Source of the DNA: Marinifilum_A sediminis
Lineage (GTDB): Bacteria; Bacteroidota; Bacteroidia; Bacteroidales; Marinifilaceae
Direction of reading: 5' to 3'
Assembly: GCA_947496465.1 (NCBI GenBank)
Contig: CANMCX010000027.1
Location: forward strand, 1 to 7,365
DNA: 7,365 bases
Numbering within the stretch: position 1 is the stretch's first letter; each line of letters starts with the position of its first letter. Below are positions 1-5,425 of this stretch, in pieces. The translations under genes and the position numbers were made by a program. The notes beneath the pieces are model-generated. The model saw nothing but the letters and a program-made list of their open reading frames with translations. It searched no databases and was not told the origin of the DNA.

Positions 1-13
1 TTATGTATCCTTA

Positions 14-47
14 AAACTGCTATATTTAAAGCTTAATTGAGCAGTTT
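14..47. repeat. short hairpin near window start
   Basis: AAACTGCT at 14-21 pairs perfectly with AGCAGTTT at 40-47 across an AT-rich loop. No T-run follows, so it is not an obvious terminator. It lies just upstream of the core at 71-80 and could be the internal stem of an attC-like element whose left half is outside the window. That reading is inference. Confidence 0.4.
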
Positions 48-70
48 AATCAGTTTTTAGACAAACTGCC

Positions 71-80
71 GTTAGCGGTT
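71..80 (+). other. putative cassette start core GTTAGCGGTT
   Basis: GTTAGCGGTT is the exact reverse complement of AACCGCTAAC at 852-861, and the pair brackets the Imm33-SUKH gene pair. The start codon of the first gene is 26 bases after this core. The sequence resembles the GTT-containing crossover half (R') of an integron attC site, although the bases after GTTAG depart from the strict GTTRRRY consensus. Confidence 0.5.
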
Positions 81-106
81 ATTTTGCATCCTACACGAAA
101 AGAACC

Positions 107-442
107 ATGACAGATAAAAAATTTAAATTAAAGGCAAATGAATTTGTTGATTTAGTTCCACAAATGGGCGGTTGTTTTGCGACAGACAAAATCACCGTTG
201 AAGGAATGAAAGTTGGTTATATGTATCGTGAAGAATCAGAGGAAGAAACGGACAGTGGTTGGCGATTTTTCTCAGGTACAGAAGACCAAGATTATGTGGA
301 CGATCCAAATAATACAATGTTTTATAATGTCAACACAATTGCAAATTACGATAGAACGATAATTCAATATTTAAACTTTCCAATTGGAACTGAACTCGAA
401 AGAGTTGGAGAAAGTGACAAATTTCAAATTGTAAAAGAATAA
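107..442 (+). CDS. Imm33-like (DUF2185) immunity-type protein
   Basis: A 111-residue soluble protein with no signal peptide or membrane segment. Its sequence matches my recollection of the DUF2185/Imm33 family: GGCFATDKITVEG at 21-33, VGYMYREE at 36-43, an acidic stretch, SGWRFFSGTED at 50-60, and NVNTIANYD at 74-82. Family members are found near polymorphic toxin loci and are proposed to act as cytoplasmic immunity proteins that bind a cognate toxin, but no biochemical activity can be read from the sequence. The stop codon is separated by only two bases from the start of the SUKH gene, so the two are probably co-transcribed and translationally coupled. No toxin gene is present in the window, so this looks like an orphan immunity gene. 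The ATG at 107 is the first in frame and gives the normal family N-terminus. Confidence 0.8.
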   Translation: MTDKKFKLKANEFVDLVPQMGGCFATDKITVEGMKVGYMYREESEEETDSGWRFFSGTEDQDYVDDPNNTMFYNVNTIANYDRTIIQYLNFPIGTELERVGESDKFQIVKE

Positions 443-444
443 CA

Positions 445-846
445 ATGGCATTTCCAGTAGACTTAAAATATATCATTGAAACTGAGCAAAAATTAGGAAT
501 TGTTTTTCCTAACAGATTCAAAGAAAAAATGATGCAAGAGAATGGTGGAGAATTAAAGACAGAAGACGATGACTGGCAAGTATTCCCATTTTTTGATAAA
601 TCAGACAAAAAGAGAATTAGTAGGACTTGTAATCATATTATTCTAGAAACTAATCAAGCGAAAGAATGGAATAACTTTCCAACTAATGGAATTGCAATTG
701 CTTCAAATGGATGTGGAGACTTATTGTTACTCTTACCGACAGAAGGGAATGAAAAAACTTTAAGTGATGAAATTTACCTGTGGTTGCACGAGACTGGAGA
801 AGTAAAAAAAATAGCAAATACAATTGAAGAATTAAATGAAAATTAA
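445..846 (+). CDS. SMI1/KNR4 (SUKH) family immunity-type protein
   Basis: A 133-residue cytoplasmic protein with the SUKH fold signature: an N-terminal helix followed by LGIVFP at 17-22 and MMQENGGEL at 29-37, W44 in DWQVFPFF, W75, and the glycine-rich GIAIASNGCGDLLLL at 82-96, ending with a strand-rich EIYLWLHETGEV segment. Bacterial SUKH proteins are mostly immunity factors against nuclease or other polymorphic toxins, and a toxin partner is not visible here. The gene starts two bases after the Imm33 stop, an arrangement that suggests a bicistronic immunity unit. Its stop at 844-846 is only five bases before the inverted core at 852-861, so the unit is very compact. Full length for the family; no frameshift seen. 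Confidence 0.85.
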   Translation: MAFPVDLKYIIETEQKLGIVFPNRFKEKMMQENGGELKTEDDDWQVFPFFDKSDKKRISRTCNHIILETNQAKEWNNFPTNGIAIASNGCGDLLLLLPTEGNEKTLSDEIYLWLHETGEVKKIANTIEELNEN

Positions 847-851
847 AAAAC

Positions 852-861
852 AACCGCTAAC
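852..861 (-). other. putative cassette end core AACCGCTAAC
   Basis: Exact reverse complement of the core at 71-80, located five bases after the SUKH stop codon. It resembles the inverse core (R'') that opens an attC site at the 3' end of an integron cassette. It is followed directly by the repeat also found at 1717-1783. The matching right half of an attC-like site is not visible downstream, probably because insertion sequences disrupted this stretch. Confidence 0.5.
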
Positions 862-925
862 AAAAGTAACCGTTGCGCATCCACATAAAATTAGATGATT
901 ACATTATAAAAGCCTTAAAAGTTTG
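859..925. repeat. direct repeat copy A, downstream of SUKH gene
   Basis: This stretch and 1717-1783 align without gaps at about 59 of 67 positions. Shared words include CGTTGCGCATCC and TACATTATAAAAGC. Both copies begin a few bases after a stop codon (SUKH here, YciI-like in copy B), as expected for left halves of related cassette-end recombination sites. The end of copy A also forms the left arm of the terminator at 909-957. Confidence 0.7.
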
Positions 926-957
926 TCTCTTGGCAAGCTTTTAAGGCTTTGTTTTTT
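909..957 (+). terminator. Rho-independent terminator after the immunity pair
   Basis: A 17-base arm at 909-925 pairs with 934-950 with one mismatch around an eight-base loop, and is followed by a run of six T at 952-957. It lies about 60 bases after the SUKH stop codon and would end the Imm33-SUKH transcript. Confidence 0.75.
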
Positions 958-999
958 GCTTTTAGTTAGTGAAAAAGTAAAATTATTGAGGTTTTAAAA

Positions 1000-1154
1000 C
1001 AGATCTACAGCTTTAAAAGGAAATACCTTGGATTTGAACAGAAAGGCAATGGAATTTGGAAGGTCTATTACAGAAATGTATTTTTAGGATAGGTTAACGA
1101 AATAAATTAAGATCAAAAGAATCATCAGCAAGAATAAAGACTAATTTCGTGTAA
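1000..1154 (+). pseudogene. C-terminal remnant of an IS481-like transposase
   Basis: Translation from 1000 reads YSFKRKYLGFEQ, then GNGIWKVYYRNVFLG, then an in-frame TAG at 1090. In the next frame from 1107 it continues LRSKESSARIKTNFV and ends with TAA at 1152. This matches my recollection of the C-terminus of IS481-type DDE transposases from Bacteroidota, where GxWxVYYRxxFLGY precedes a short basic tail. The DDE catalytic core is missing, and there is both a stop codon and a frameshift, so the element cannot move itself. The family assignment is from memory of the motif, not from a search. Confidence 0.6.
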
Positions 1155-1179
1155 AGTCCAATTTTTAACTCGTGTAAAG
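1148..1179. repeat. 9-bp direct repeats at the IS481-like remnant end
   Basis: CGTGTAAAG occurs at 1148-1156 and again at 1171-1179, overlapping and following the stop of the transposase remnant. It is probably the right terminal region of the dead insertion sequence, where repeated words may serve as transposase contacts. No matching left end is visible upstream. Confidence 0.4.
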
Positions 1180-1409
1180 GATGTGGCTTAACGAACATAC
1201 GAAGAACTCATGTCGATACATTATAGTTAATTTGAATAAATACATTAAAAATAATTTATATCAAGAATGGTTATTTTGACATGAGAACACTGACATTTGT
1301 TTAATAAAAGAATTAGAATACAACGATAAAACAACGAATGCCATTGCATTCTAATAATTTTTATTCAATAGTATAAACGCCAGTACAATATTAAAATAAA
1401 GTAAAGACT
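1180..1409. other. AT-rich stretch without a recognised gene
   Basis: No coding frame of interest on either strand. An eight-base inverted pair, CTCATGTC at 1207-1214 and GACATGAG at 1278-1285, and a small hairpin at 1337-1352 are present, but neither is convincing as a terminator or operator. The start core expected for a cassette holding the YciI-like gene (GTTGTGTGG, the complement of 1711-1719) is not found. The region therefore appears scrambled by insertion and deletion. Confidence 0.5.
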
Positions 1410-1700
1410 ATGTTTATTATATCACTGACATACAAAGACAAACTTGAAAAAATTGACAGAGAACTAGAAAATCATGTTCAATTTTTAAAAGATCAATATG
1501 CATTAGGAAATTTTATAGCATCTGGAAGAAAAGTCCCAAGAACAGGAGGAATAATATTGTCTCAAGTGAAAGATAGAAACGAACTTGAAAACATCGTTCA
1601 TAATGACCCTTTTTATAAGAATAATTTGGCTGATTATGATATAACTGAATTCATTCCAACTATGACAAGTGATGAATTAAAGTGTATGATTGAGAAATAA
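1410..1700 (+). CDS. YciI-like (YCII domain) small protein
   Basis: A 96-residue soluble protein, close to the usual length of stand-alone YCII-domain proteins, which adopt a ferredoxin-like dimeric alpha/beta barrel fold. Visible family features are the N-terminal strand FIISLTY at 2-8, a helix with H22 in RELENHVQFL, the turn GNFIASGRKVPRTGGIIL at 33-50, and DPFYKNNLADYDITEF at 66-81. Most family members have unknown function; a few act as small enzymes such as dehydrochlorinases or ligand-binding domains, and nothing here fixes a substrate. The gene stands alone between two degraded transposase relics. It is followed ten bases after its stop by CCACACAAC and repeat copy B, so it may be another former cassette. 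The ATG at 1410 gives the standard N-terminal strand. Confidence 0.8.
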   Translation: MFIISLTYKDKLEKIDRELENHVQFLKDQYALGNFIASGRKVPRTGGIILSQVKDRNELENIVHNDPFYKNNLADYDITEFIPTMTSDELKCMIEK

Positions 1701-1716
1701 TAAAGTAAGACCACAC

Positions 1717-1783
1717 AACAAAAGTAAGCGTTGCGCATCCCCATAAAATAAGATGAATACATTATAAAAGCTTTAAATCCTTG
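1717..1783. repeat. direct repeat copy B, downstream of the YciI-like gene
   Basis: Partner of copy A at 859-925, with about 59 of 67 bases identical. It begins 16 bases after the YciI-like stop. In copy A the sequence continues into a long hairpin; in copy B the right arm of that hairpin is absent and the palindrome at 1797-1829 lies there instead, which suggests a later insertion or replacement. Confidence 0.7.
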
Positions 1784-1796
1784 TTGATTGGCGAAT

Positions 1797-1829
1797 AGAC
1801 CTGACAGGTTTTCAAAACCTGTCAGGTCT
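1797..1829. repeat. perfect REP-like palindrome (16 + 1 + 16)
   Basis: The arm at 1797-1812, starting AGACCTGACAGG, is the exact reverse complement of 1814-1829, with a single C between them. Palindromes built on the word ACCTGACAGG are, from memory, dispersed in many Bacteroidota genomes. This one ends about ten bases before a RAYT-type transposase remnant begins, the usual partner of REP sequences. It could also work as a bidirectional transcription barrier. Confidence 0.75.
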
Positions 1830-1839
1830 GAAACCACCA

Positions 1840-2118
1840 CATCAGTATTTTTCAAATTTATTTAATGTCTCCACCAAGGCAACTAATAAACGCAACAAGC
1901 GCTACGGATCTCTTTTCGAACGTCCATTTAAGAGAAAGCTGATTGATGATGAAGATTATTTATAACAATTGGTCTTGTATATTCACAATAATCCTGTTCA
2001 TCATGGTTTTTGTTCTCATCCAATAGAATATGGCTGGAGTTCTTGTTTGACCTATGTGAGTCCTAAACCAACAAAACTGAAGCGTAGTGAAACAATAGAA
2101 TGGTTGGGAATCGATTAA
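1840..2118 (+). pseudogene. C-terminal remnant of a REP-associated Y1 (IS200-like) transposase
   Basis: The frame from 1840 reads FSNLFNVSTKATNKRNKR, then YGSLFERPFKRKLID, an in-frame TAA at 1963-1965, then LVLYIHNNPVHHGF and YGWSSCLTY, ending at TAA 2116-2118. GSLFxRPFKR followed by YIHxNPVxHG and a WSS motif is characteristic of the C-terminal half of Y1/RAYT single-strand transposases, which act on REP palindromes. The N-terminal half with the HUH metal-binding motif is missing and the remainder carries a stop, so it is a dead fragment. A good palindrome lies directly upstream and a terminator directly downstream. Confidence 0.85.
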
Positions 2119-2145
2119 TTGTATAGGAAAGGAACAAACAGAATT

Positions 2146-2175
2146 AAGCTGTGGTAGGAGTGCCACAGCTTTTTT
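2146..2175 (+). terminator. Rho-independent terminator after the Y1 transposase remnant
   Basis: AAGCTGTGG at 2146-2154 pairs perfectly with CCACAGCTT at 2163-2171 around an eight-base loop, and the T-run extends to 2175. It sits 28 bases after the transposase stop codon and was probably the terminator of the former transposase gene. Confidence 0.8.
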
Positions 2176-2282
2176 ATAATCTCTCGTATTTATGTAGACT
2201 TATTCTATTTTATGTTCGCTGCTAGTTTTGCCTCTTTTGATTTTATTGTTTGCTATTTGTTTTTCATAAATTTGATAGTCCA
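2176..2282. other. gene-free stretch with a doubtful minus-strand frame
   Basis: Nothing convincing is encoded on the + strand. On the minus strand a frame stays open from about 2378 to a TAA at 2202-2200 and reads protein-like near its end (KIKRGKTSSEHKIE). It has no ATG, only a possible GTG at 2328, and it crosses the palindromic element at 2283-2392. I regard it as a chance or relic frame and do not call a gene. Confidence 0.4.
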
Positions 2283-2392
2283 GATATTCAACTTGCGTGT
2301 TATAACACTTATATGGAGGTATAAACACAATAGGATGAATGAATAATGGTAAAATAAACGCAATTGGTTGTGTTTATATACAAGTTGTAGCG
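2283..2392 (+). repeat. attC-like palindromic element upstream of the 227-aa protein
   Basis: Nested inverted repeats: CAACTTG at 2289-2295 pairs with CAAGTTG at 2381-2387, and inside it TATAAACACAA at 2320-2330 pairs perfectly with TTGTGTTTATA at 2368-2378. GTGTTATAACAC at 2297-2308 is itself palindromic. The right end is the core GTTGTAGCG at 2384-2392, whose exact complement stands after the stop of the next gene. A foldable site of about 110 bases ending in a GTT core, 34 bases before a start codon, fits an integron attC site. The left core is weaker than the others, and the gene it should close off is not recognisable. Confidence 0.5.
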
Positions 2393-2426
2393 CATATTAC
2401 CAAACCCACAGCATATAGGATAGAAA

Positions 2427-3110
2427 ATGAAAGTTGAATTAATACCAGTAATAGAAATAGGATATCATAATCAAGGGATTGAGAGCCCTGACTTTTCACC
2501 TTATTGGGAGTATCCCGATGATTGGCAAACCTATTCAGATAAATGCTATTCAAAAGCTGGATTTACGGATAAATTTATTCCATATTCTAAAGGTTCTGGA
2601 TTTTATCGACCTAAAGACATTACAGATAGTAATTTGATTAAGGTAGTTGAAGACCACATAGGTACCTTTAAAGATGGAGAGACTGAAGAGAATGATTTGT
2701 GTCCATTGTTCGGTGGATATGTTCTGAAAATTGAGAATCAAGATGTGTTGTTTCCTCAATGCTGTTCTGATTTGGGGGATTGGATTTATTGGCATTCAAT
2801 CGTCAAGGATAAAAAATCTGTTTATTACAATGGACATCCAGCTCCGATTGTGGAATTTGATTCCAATAGTGTAACATTTTATTGCAAAGATGATGACGAA
2901 GACTTTGTCCCAACGACAAATGAAAGGATTGTAGTTGATTTAAAGGCTCTTGAAATTGCATATGACAGATTGATTGTAGAGTTAAAAGAGTTTGCGACTA
3001 GAATATCAGGATTATCAAATAAATTTAGCTTTAAAGTGGTCAATGATTTGATTGAAAATATTTTGATATTTAGGAATCTAGAATTGGACATAAAAACACT
3101 TGAAGAATAA
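2427..3110 (+). CDS. hypothetical protein, probable single-gene cassette
   Basis: A 227-residue soluble acidic protein that I do not recognise by name. There is no signal peptide or membrane segment. The N-terminal half is rich in aromatic residues (PYWEYPDDWQTY at about 25-36). The middle contains LFGGYVLKIENQDVLFPQCCSDLGDWIYW with a Cys-Cys pair, followed by YYNGHPAPIVEFD. The last 60 residues are predicted helical. The PQCC-SDL-W-HPAP pattern recalls conserved hypothetical proteins of Bacteroidota that I have seen among immunity-type genes, but this is a loose impression and not an assignment. The gene lies alone between GTTGTAGCG (2384-2392) and its exact complement (3118-3126), with 34 and 7 bases of flank. 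The ATG at 2427 is the first in frame. Confidence 0.75.
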   Translation: MKVELIPVIEIGYHNQGIESPDFSPYWEYPDDWQTYSDKCYSKAGFTDKFIPYSKGSGFYRPKDITDSNLIKVVEDHIGTFKDGETEENDLCPLFGGYVLKIENQDVLFPQCCSDLGDWIYWHSIVKDKKSVYYNGHPAPIVEFDSNSVTFYCKDDDEDFVPTTNERIVVDLKALEIAYDRLIVELKEFATRISGLSNKFSFKVVNDLIENILIFRNLELDIKTLEE

Positions 3111-3117
3111 AATACGA

Positions 3118-3315
3118 CGCTACAACAATGTATAAAAAAAATAAGTGGATCAGTGGTTTACGGAACATTTACACATTTAATCAGCTCCGCCAAATCTGCG
3201 ATTTGACGGTTTGTTTTAAAGAGGTAAATTTGTGTCTAATCGCAAATTTGGCTCAGTGCAAATTGACAGGTAAGAGCTTCGAAATCACTTACGTTTCTTA
3301 TACTTAACGTTAGCG
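3118..3315 (+). repeat. 198-bp attC-like palindromic element before the Gabija-like operon
   Basis: The ends are inverted repeats: 3118-3147 matches the complement of 3286-3315 at 21 of 30 positions, with mismatches concentrated next to the cores. Inside, GCCAAATCTGCGATT at 3189-3203 pairs with 3238-3252 at 14 of 15 positions. The left end is CGCTACAAC, the complement of the core before the upstream gene. The right end is GTTAGCG, which continues to GTTAGCGTT, whose complement follows gajB. This is how an attC site between two cassettes should look, though it is longer than most known attC sites. A non-autonomous palindromic insertion is the main alternative. Confidence 0.6.
3202..3232 (+). 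promoter_or_regulatory. Bacteroidota-type promoter for the Gabija-like operon
   Basis: TTTG at 3202-3205 and TAAATTTG at 3225-3232 are separated by exactly 19 bases, matching the TTTG-N19-TAnnTTTG consensus of primary promoters in Bacteroidota. It would start transcription around 3239 and give a leader of about 120 bases. It lies in the arm and loop of the inner hairpin of the attC-like element, so the recombination site would carry the promoter. Confidence 0.6.
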
Positions 3316-3317
3316 TT
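3309..3317 (+). other. putative cassette start core GTTAGCGTT
   Basis: Exact reverse complement of AACGCTAAC at 7221-7229. The pair brackets the two-gene Gabija-like operon. The gajA start codon is 39 bases after the core. By analogy with integron recombination the crossover would fall after the G. Confidence 0.5.
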
Positions 3318-3356
3318 CATACAAAAAGACCAACCTTCAATCATAAAACCTGAAGA

Positions 3357-5423
3357 ATGAAAATAAAAAATATTGAAATTAAGAACTTCCGTTTACTAGA
3401 AGATATTACAAGTAGCTTAGAAGAGGATATTACTTTAATTGTTGGTAAGAATAATACTGGTAAGACTTCATTTTTTGAAGCAATTAAGATTGCTACTTCT
3501 TTGGATGGACGATTTCAATTTGAAGATTTTTCTCAGGCAACTTATAATGATTTCAAATCGATTTATAAGACATATAAAAAGCTTTATGAAGATGGGATTT
3601 CTGAGGAAGAGCAAGACACGTTGGAAAAACAAATAGTACTAGATGTACCCAAAATTCAAATATGCTTTGAAATTGAATATGATAAGACTACTGATTCTCT
3701 GATTGAACTAGGTGAATTTATAACAGATTTAGATGACGCAAGGAATGATGCAATAATTTGTATTTCTTATGAACCCTATGATACTCTAAGAATGCTTCAA
3801 GCTTTTACAAATAGAGAAGACAAGGATTTAAGTCTAATTGGGTACTTACATGAAAACATAAACATTTTTTATAAAATTAAGTGTTATGCTTTAGATAAGC
3901 TGTCTGACTATAAAAGAGAGATTGAAGATAGCTTTAGGAAAGCAATTGAAAAAGTTGTCTTTTTTGAAAGCATACAAGCTATGCGTATACTTGATGATAC
4001 AAAAGGTGATTCCAATAATGCTCTATCAGAAGGGTTTTCTAAATATTATAAAGAAAGAGATAAAAAAAGTAATGATGTTGTTGAATTAGAGGATGCATTA
4101 AAAGGTGTTTCTAAGGAACTAAAAGAAAAATATAATAAAGTCCTTGAAGGAATACTTGATAAACTAAAATTATTTGGTGCAACAACACCAATTAATGTTC
4201 CTGATATCACTATTGATTCCAATTTTGATTCTGAAAAAGTAATTAAAAACAATATTCAATATTTATATAGACAATCAGAAATTGATTTGCCTGAAAGCTA
4301 TAATGGACTTGGATATAGTAACTTGATTTACATGATTCTAGAATTGGCTAGTTTTATTGAAAGGTTTAAGAACTCTAAAGAGGAGAAGCTGTCAAACTTT
4401 CTTGTAGTGTTAATAGAAGAACCAGAAGCACATATGCATCCGCAAATGCAGCAGGTGTTTATAAGTCAGATTGCTGAATTAATAAAACAAGCGAAACTTG
4501 AGAGTAATTTATATATTCAAGTTATCATAACGACCCATTCCTCACATATTTTATCTGAAGCAGGAATCGATTTAGAAAAAGGATTTAACAGGATTAGGTA
4601 TTTCAATAAATGTGTAATAGAAAACCCTGATAAATCCAAACGAATTAAAATTGTTAATCAAGACTTTAATGAATTAAAAATTAAGGACGATAAAAGGACA
4701 TTTAGATTTTTAAAGCAATACTTGACTCTTCACAAATCGGATTTATTTTTTGCAGATAAAGTAATATTAGTAGAAGGTGTTACTGAAAGAATGTTATTGC
4801 CGCAAATGATTAAAAAATCTGCAAAAGAATTGGGTAGTGAATATTTATCGGTACTTGAAGTTGGAGGAGCCTATGCTCATAGTTTCAAAGAGCTTTTAGA
4901 ATTTATAGGGGTTCGAACGTTAATTATTACCGACATTGATTCAGCTCATAAAATTGAAAAAGAAGGAAAAGAAGGAAAAGAAAAAACAGAAAAATGTCCA
5001 GTTTCAGAAGGTGAGTTTACAACAAATGAAACCTTAAAGCAATGGCTTCCAAAACTTGAAAAAATATCAGATTTAGCTCAGTGTGATTTTGAGAACAAGG
5101 AACATGATAATATTAGAGTAGCTTATCAAACAGAAGAAAACGATTTTTGTGGTCGAAGTTTTGAAGACGCTTTTATTAATGCAAATAAAGACCTACTGCT
5201 TTCTGAACATACAGACGAAGAAGGCAATGTTATTCTTATTAAATCACTCTTTACATATCTGAAAAATAAAGATTTGAACGATGAGATACCTGCTCCTTCA
5301 GATTCGAAAGTCAAGACAAATTTCACATTTGATATAATGTGTTATGATGAAGGTATTTATGGAGAATGGAATGTGCCAAGTTACATTTCTCAAGGTCTAA
5401 TTTGGTTAGCTAAAAATGTTTAA
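3357..5423 (+). CDS. gajA: Gabija GajA-like OLD-family ATPase/TOPRIM endonuclease
   Basis: A 688-residue OLD-family nuclease. The N-terminal ABC-type ATPase has Walker A GKNNTGKTS at 30-38, an ABC-like signature NGLGYSN at 316-322, Walker B LVVLIEEPEAHMHP at 349-362 and the switch histidine in TTHSSH at 392-397. A helical, partly coiled-coil segment at about 185-280 splits the ATPase, as in the dimerisation insert of OLD proteins. The C-terminal TOPRIM domain shows ILVEGVTE (E473, E477), the metal-binding TDID (D526, D528) and GRSFEDAF at 599-606. In characterised Gabija, GajA assembles as a tetramer and nicks DNA when nucleotide is depleted during phage infection. The protein is about 110 residues longer than the Bacillus cereus protein as I recall it, partly through a Lys/Glu-rich insert at 533-546. 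It is followed two bases later by the helicase gene, the standard Gabija order. An uncharacterised OLD/UvrD pair is the alternative. Confidence 0.82.
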   Translation: MKIKNIEIKNFRLLEDITSSLEEDITLIVGKNNTGKTSFFEAIKIATSLDGRFQFEDFSQATYNDFKSIYKTYKKLYEDGISEEEQDTLEKQIVLDVPKIQICFEIEYDKTTDSLIELGEFITDLDDARNDAIICISYEPYDTLRMLQAFTNREDKDLSLIGYLHENINIFYKIKCYALDKLSDYKREIEDSFRKAIEKVVFFESIQAMRILDDTKGDSNNALSEGFSKYYKERDKKSNDVVELEDALKGVSKELKEKYNKVLEGILDKLKLFGATTPINVPDITIDSNFDSEKVIKNNIQYLYRQSEIDLPESYNGLGYSNLIYMILELASFIERFKNSKEEKLSNFLVVLIEEPEAHMHPQMQQVFISQIAELIKQAKLESNLYIQVIITTHSSHILSEAGIDLEKGFNRIRYFNKCVIENPDKSKRIKIVNQDFNELKIKDDKRTFRFLKQYLTLHKSDLFFADKVILVEGVTERMLLPQMIKKSAKELGSEYLSVLEVGGAYAHSFKELLEFIGVRTLIITDIDSAHKIEKEGKEGKEKTEKCPVSEGEFTTNETLKQWLPKLEKISDLAQCDFENKEHDNIRVAYQTEENDFCGRSFEDAFINANKDLLLSEHTDEEGNVILIKSLFTYLKNKDLNDEIPAPSDSKVKTNFTFDIMCYDEGIYGEWNVPSYISQGLIWLAKNV
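4962..4979 (+). repeat. tandem 9-bp microrepeat inside gajA
   Basis: GAAGGAAAA is repeated twice in tandem and encodes EGKEGK at residues 536-541, just after the TOPRIM aspartates. Because the unit is nine bases, slippage would add or remove three residues without a frameshift. The insert is probably a surface loop. Confidence 0.6.
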
Positions 5424-5425
5424 TT

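Noticed and set aside
330..608. 92-codon minus-strand frame across the Imm33-SUKH junction
   Set aside because: Lies opposite two well-supported genes and its translation resembles no protein; a shadow frame.
71..861. CRISPR-like interpretation of the repeated cores
   Set aside because: The cores are short, inverted, separated by whole genes and differ between units; there is no regular repeat-spacer pattern.
1207..1285. CTCATGTC/GACATGAG inverted pair as an operator or IS end
   Set aside because: Eight bases across a 63-base gap in AT-rich DNA, with no nearby target gene or duplicated site to support it.
2200..2328. Minus-strand open frame of 42 codons with a possible GTG start and a protein-like C-terminus
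   Set aside because: No ATG, overlaps a palindromic element that keeps the complementary strand open by its own symmetry, and shows no recognisable family.
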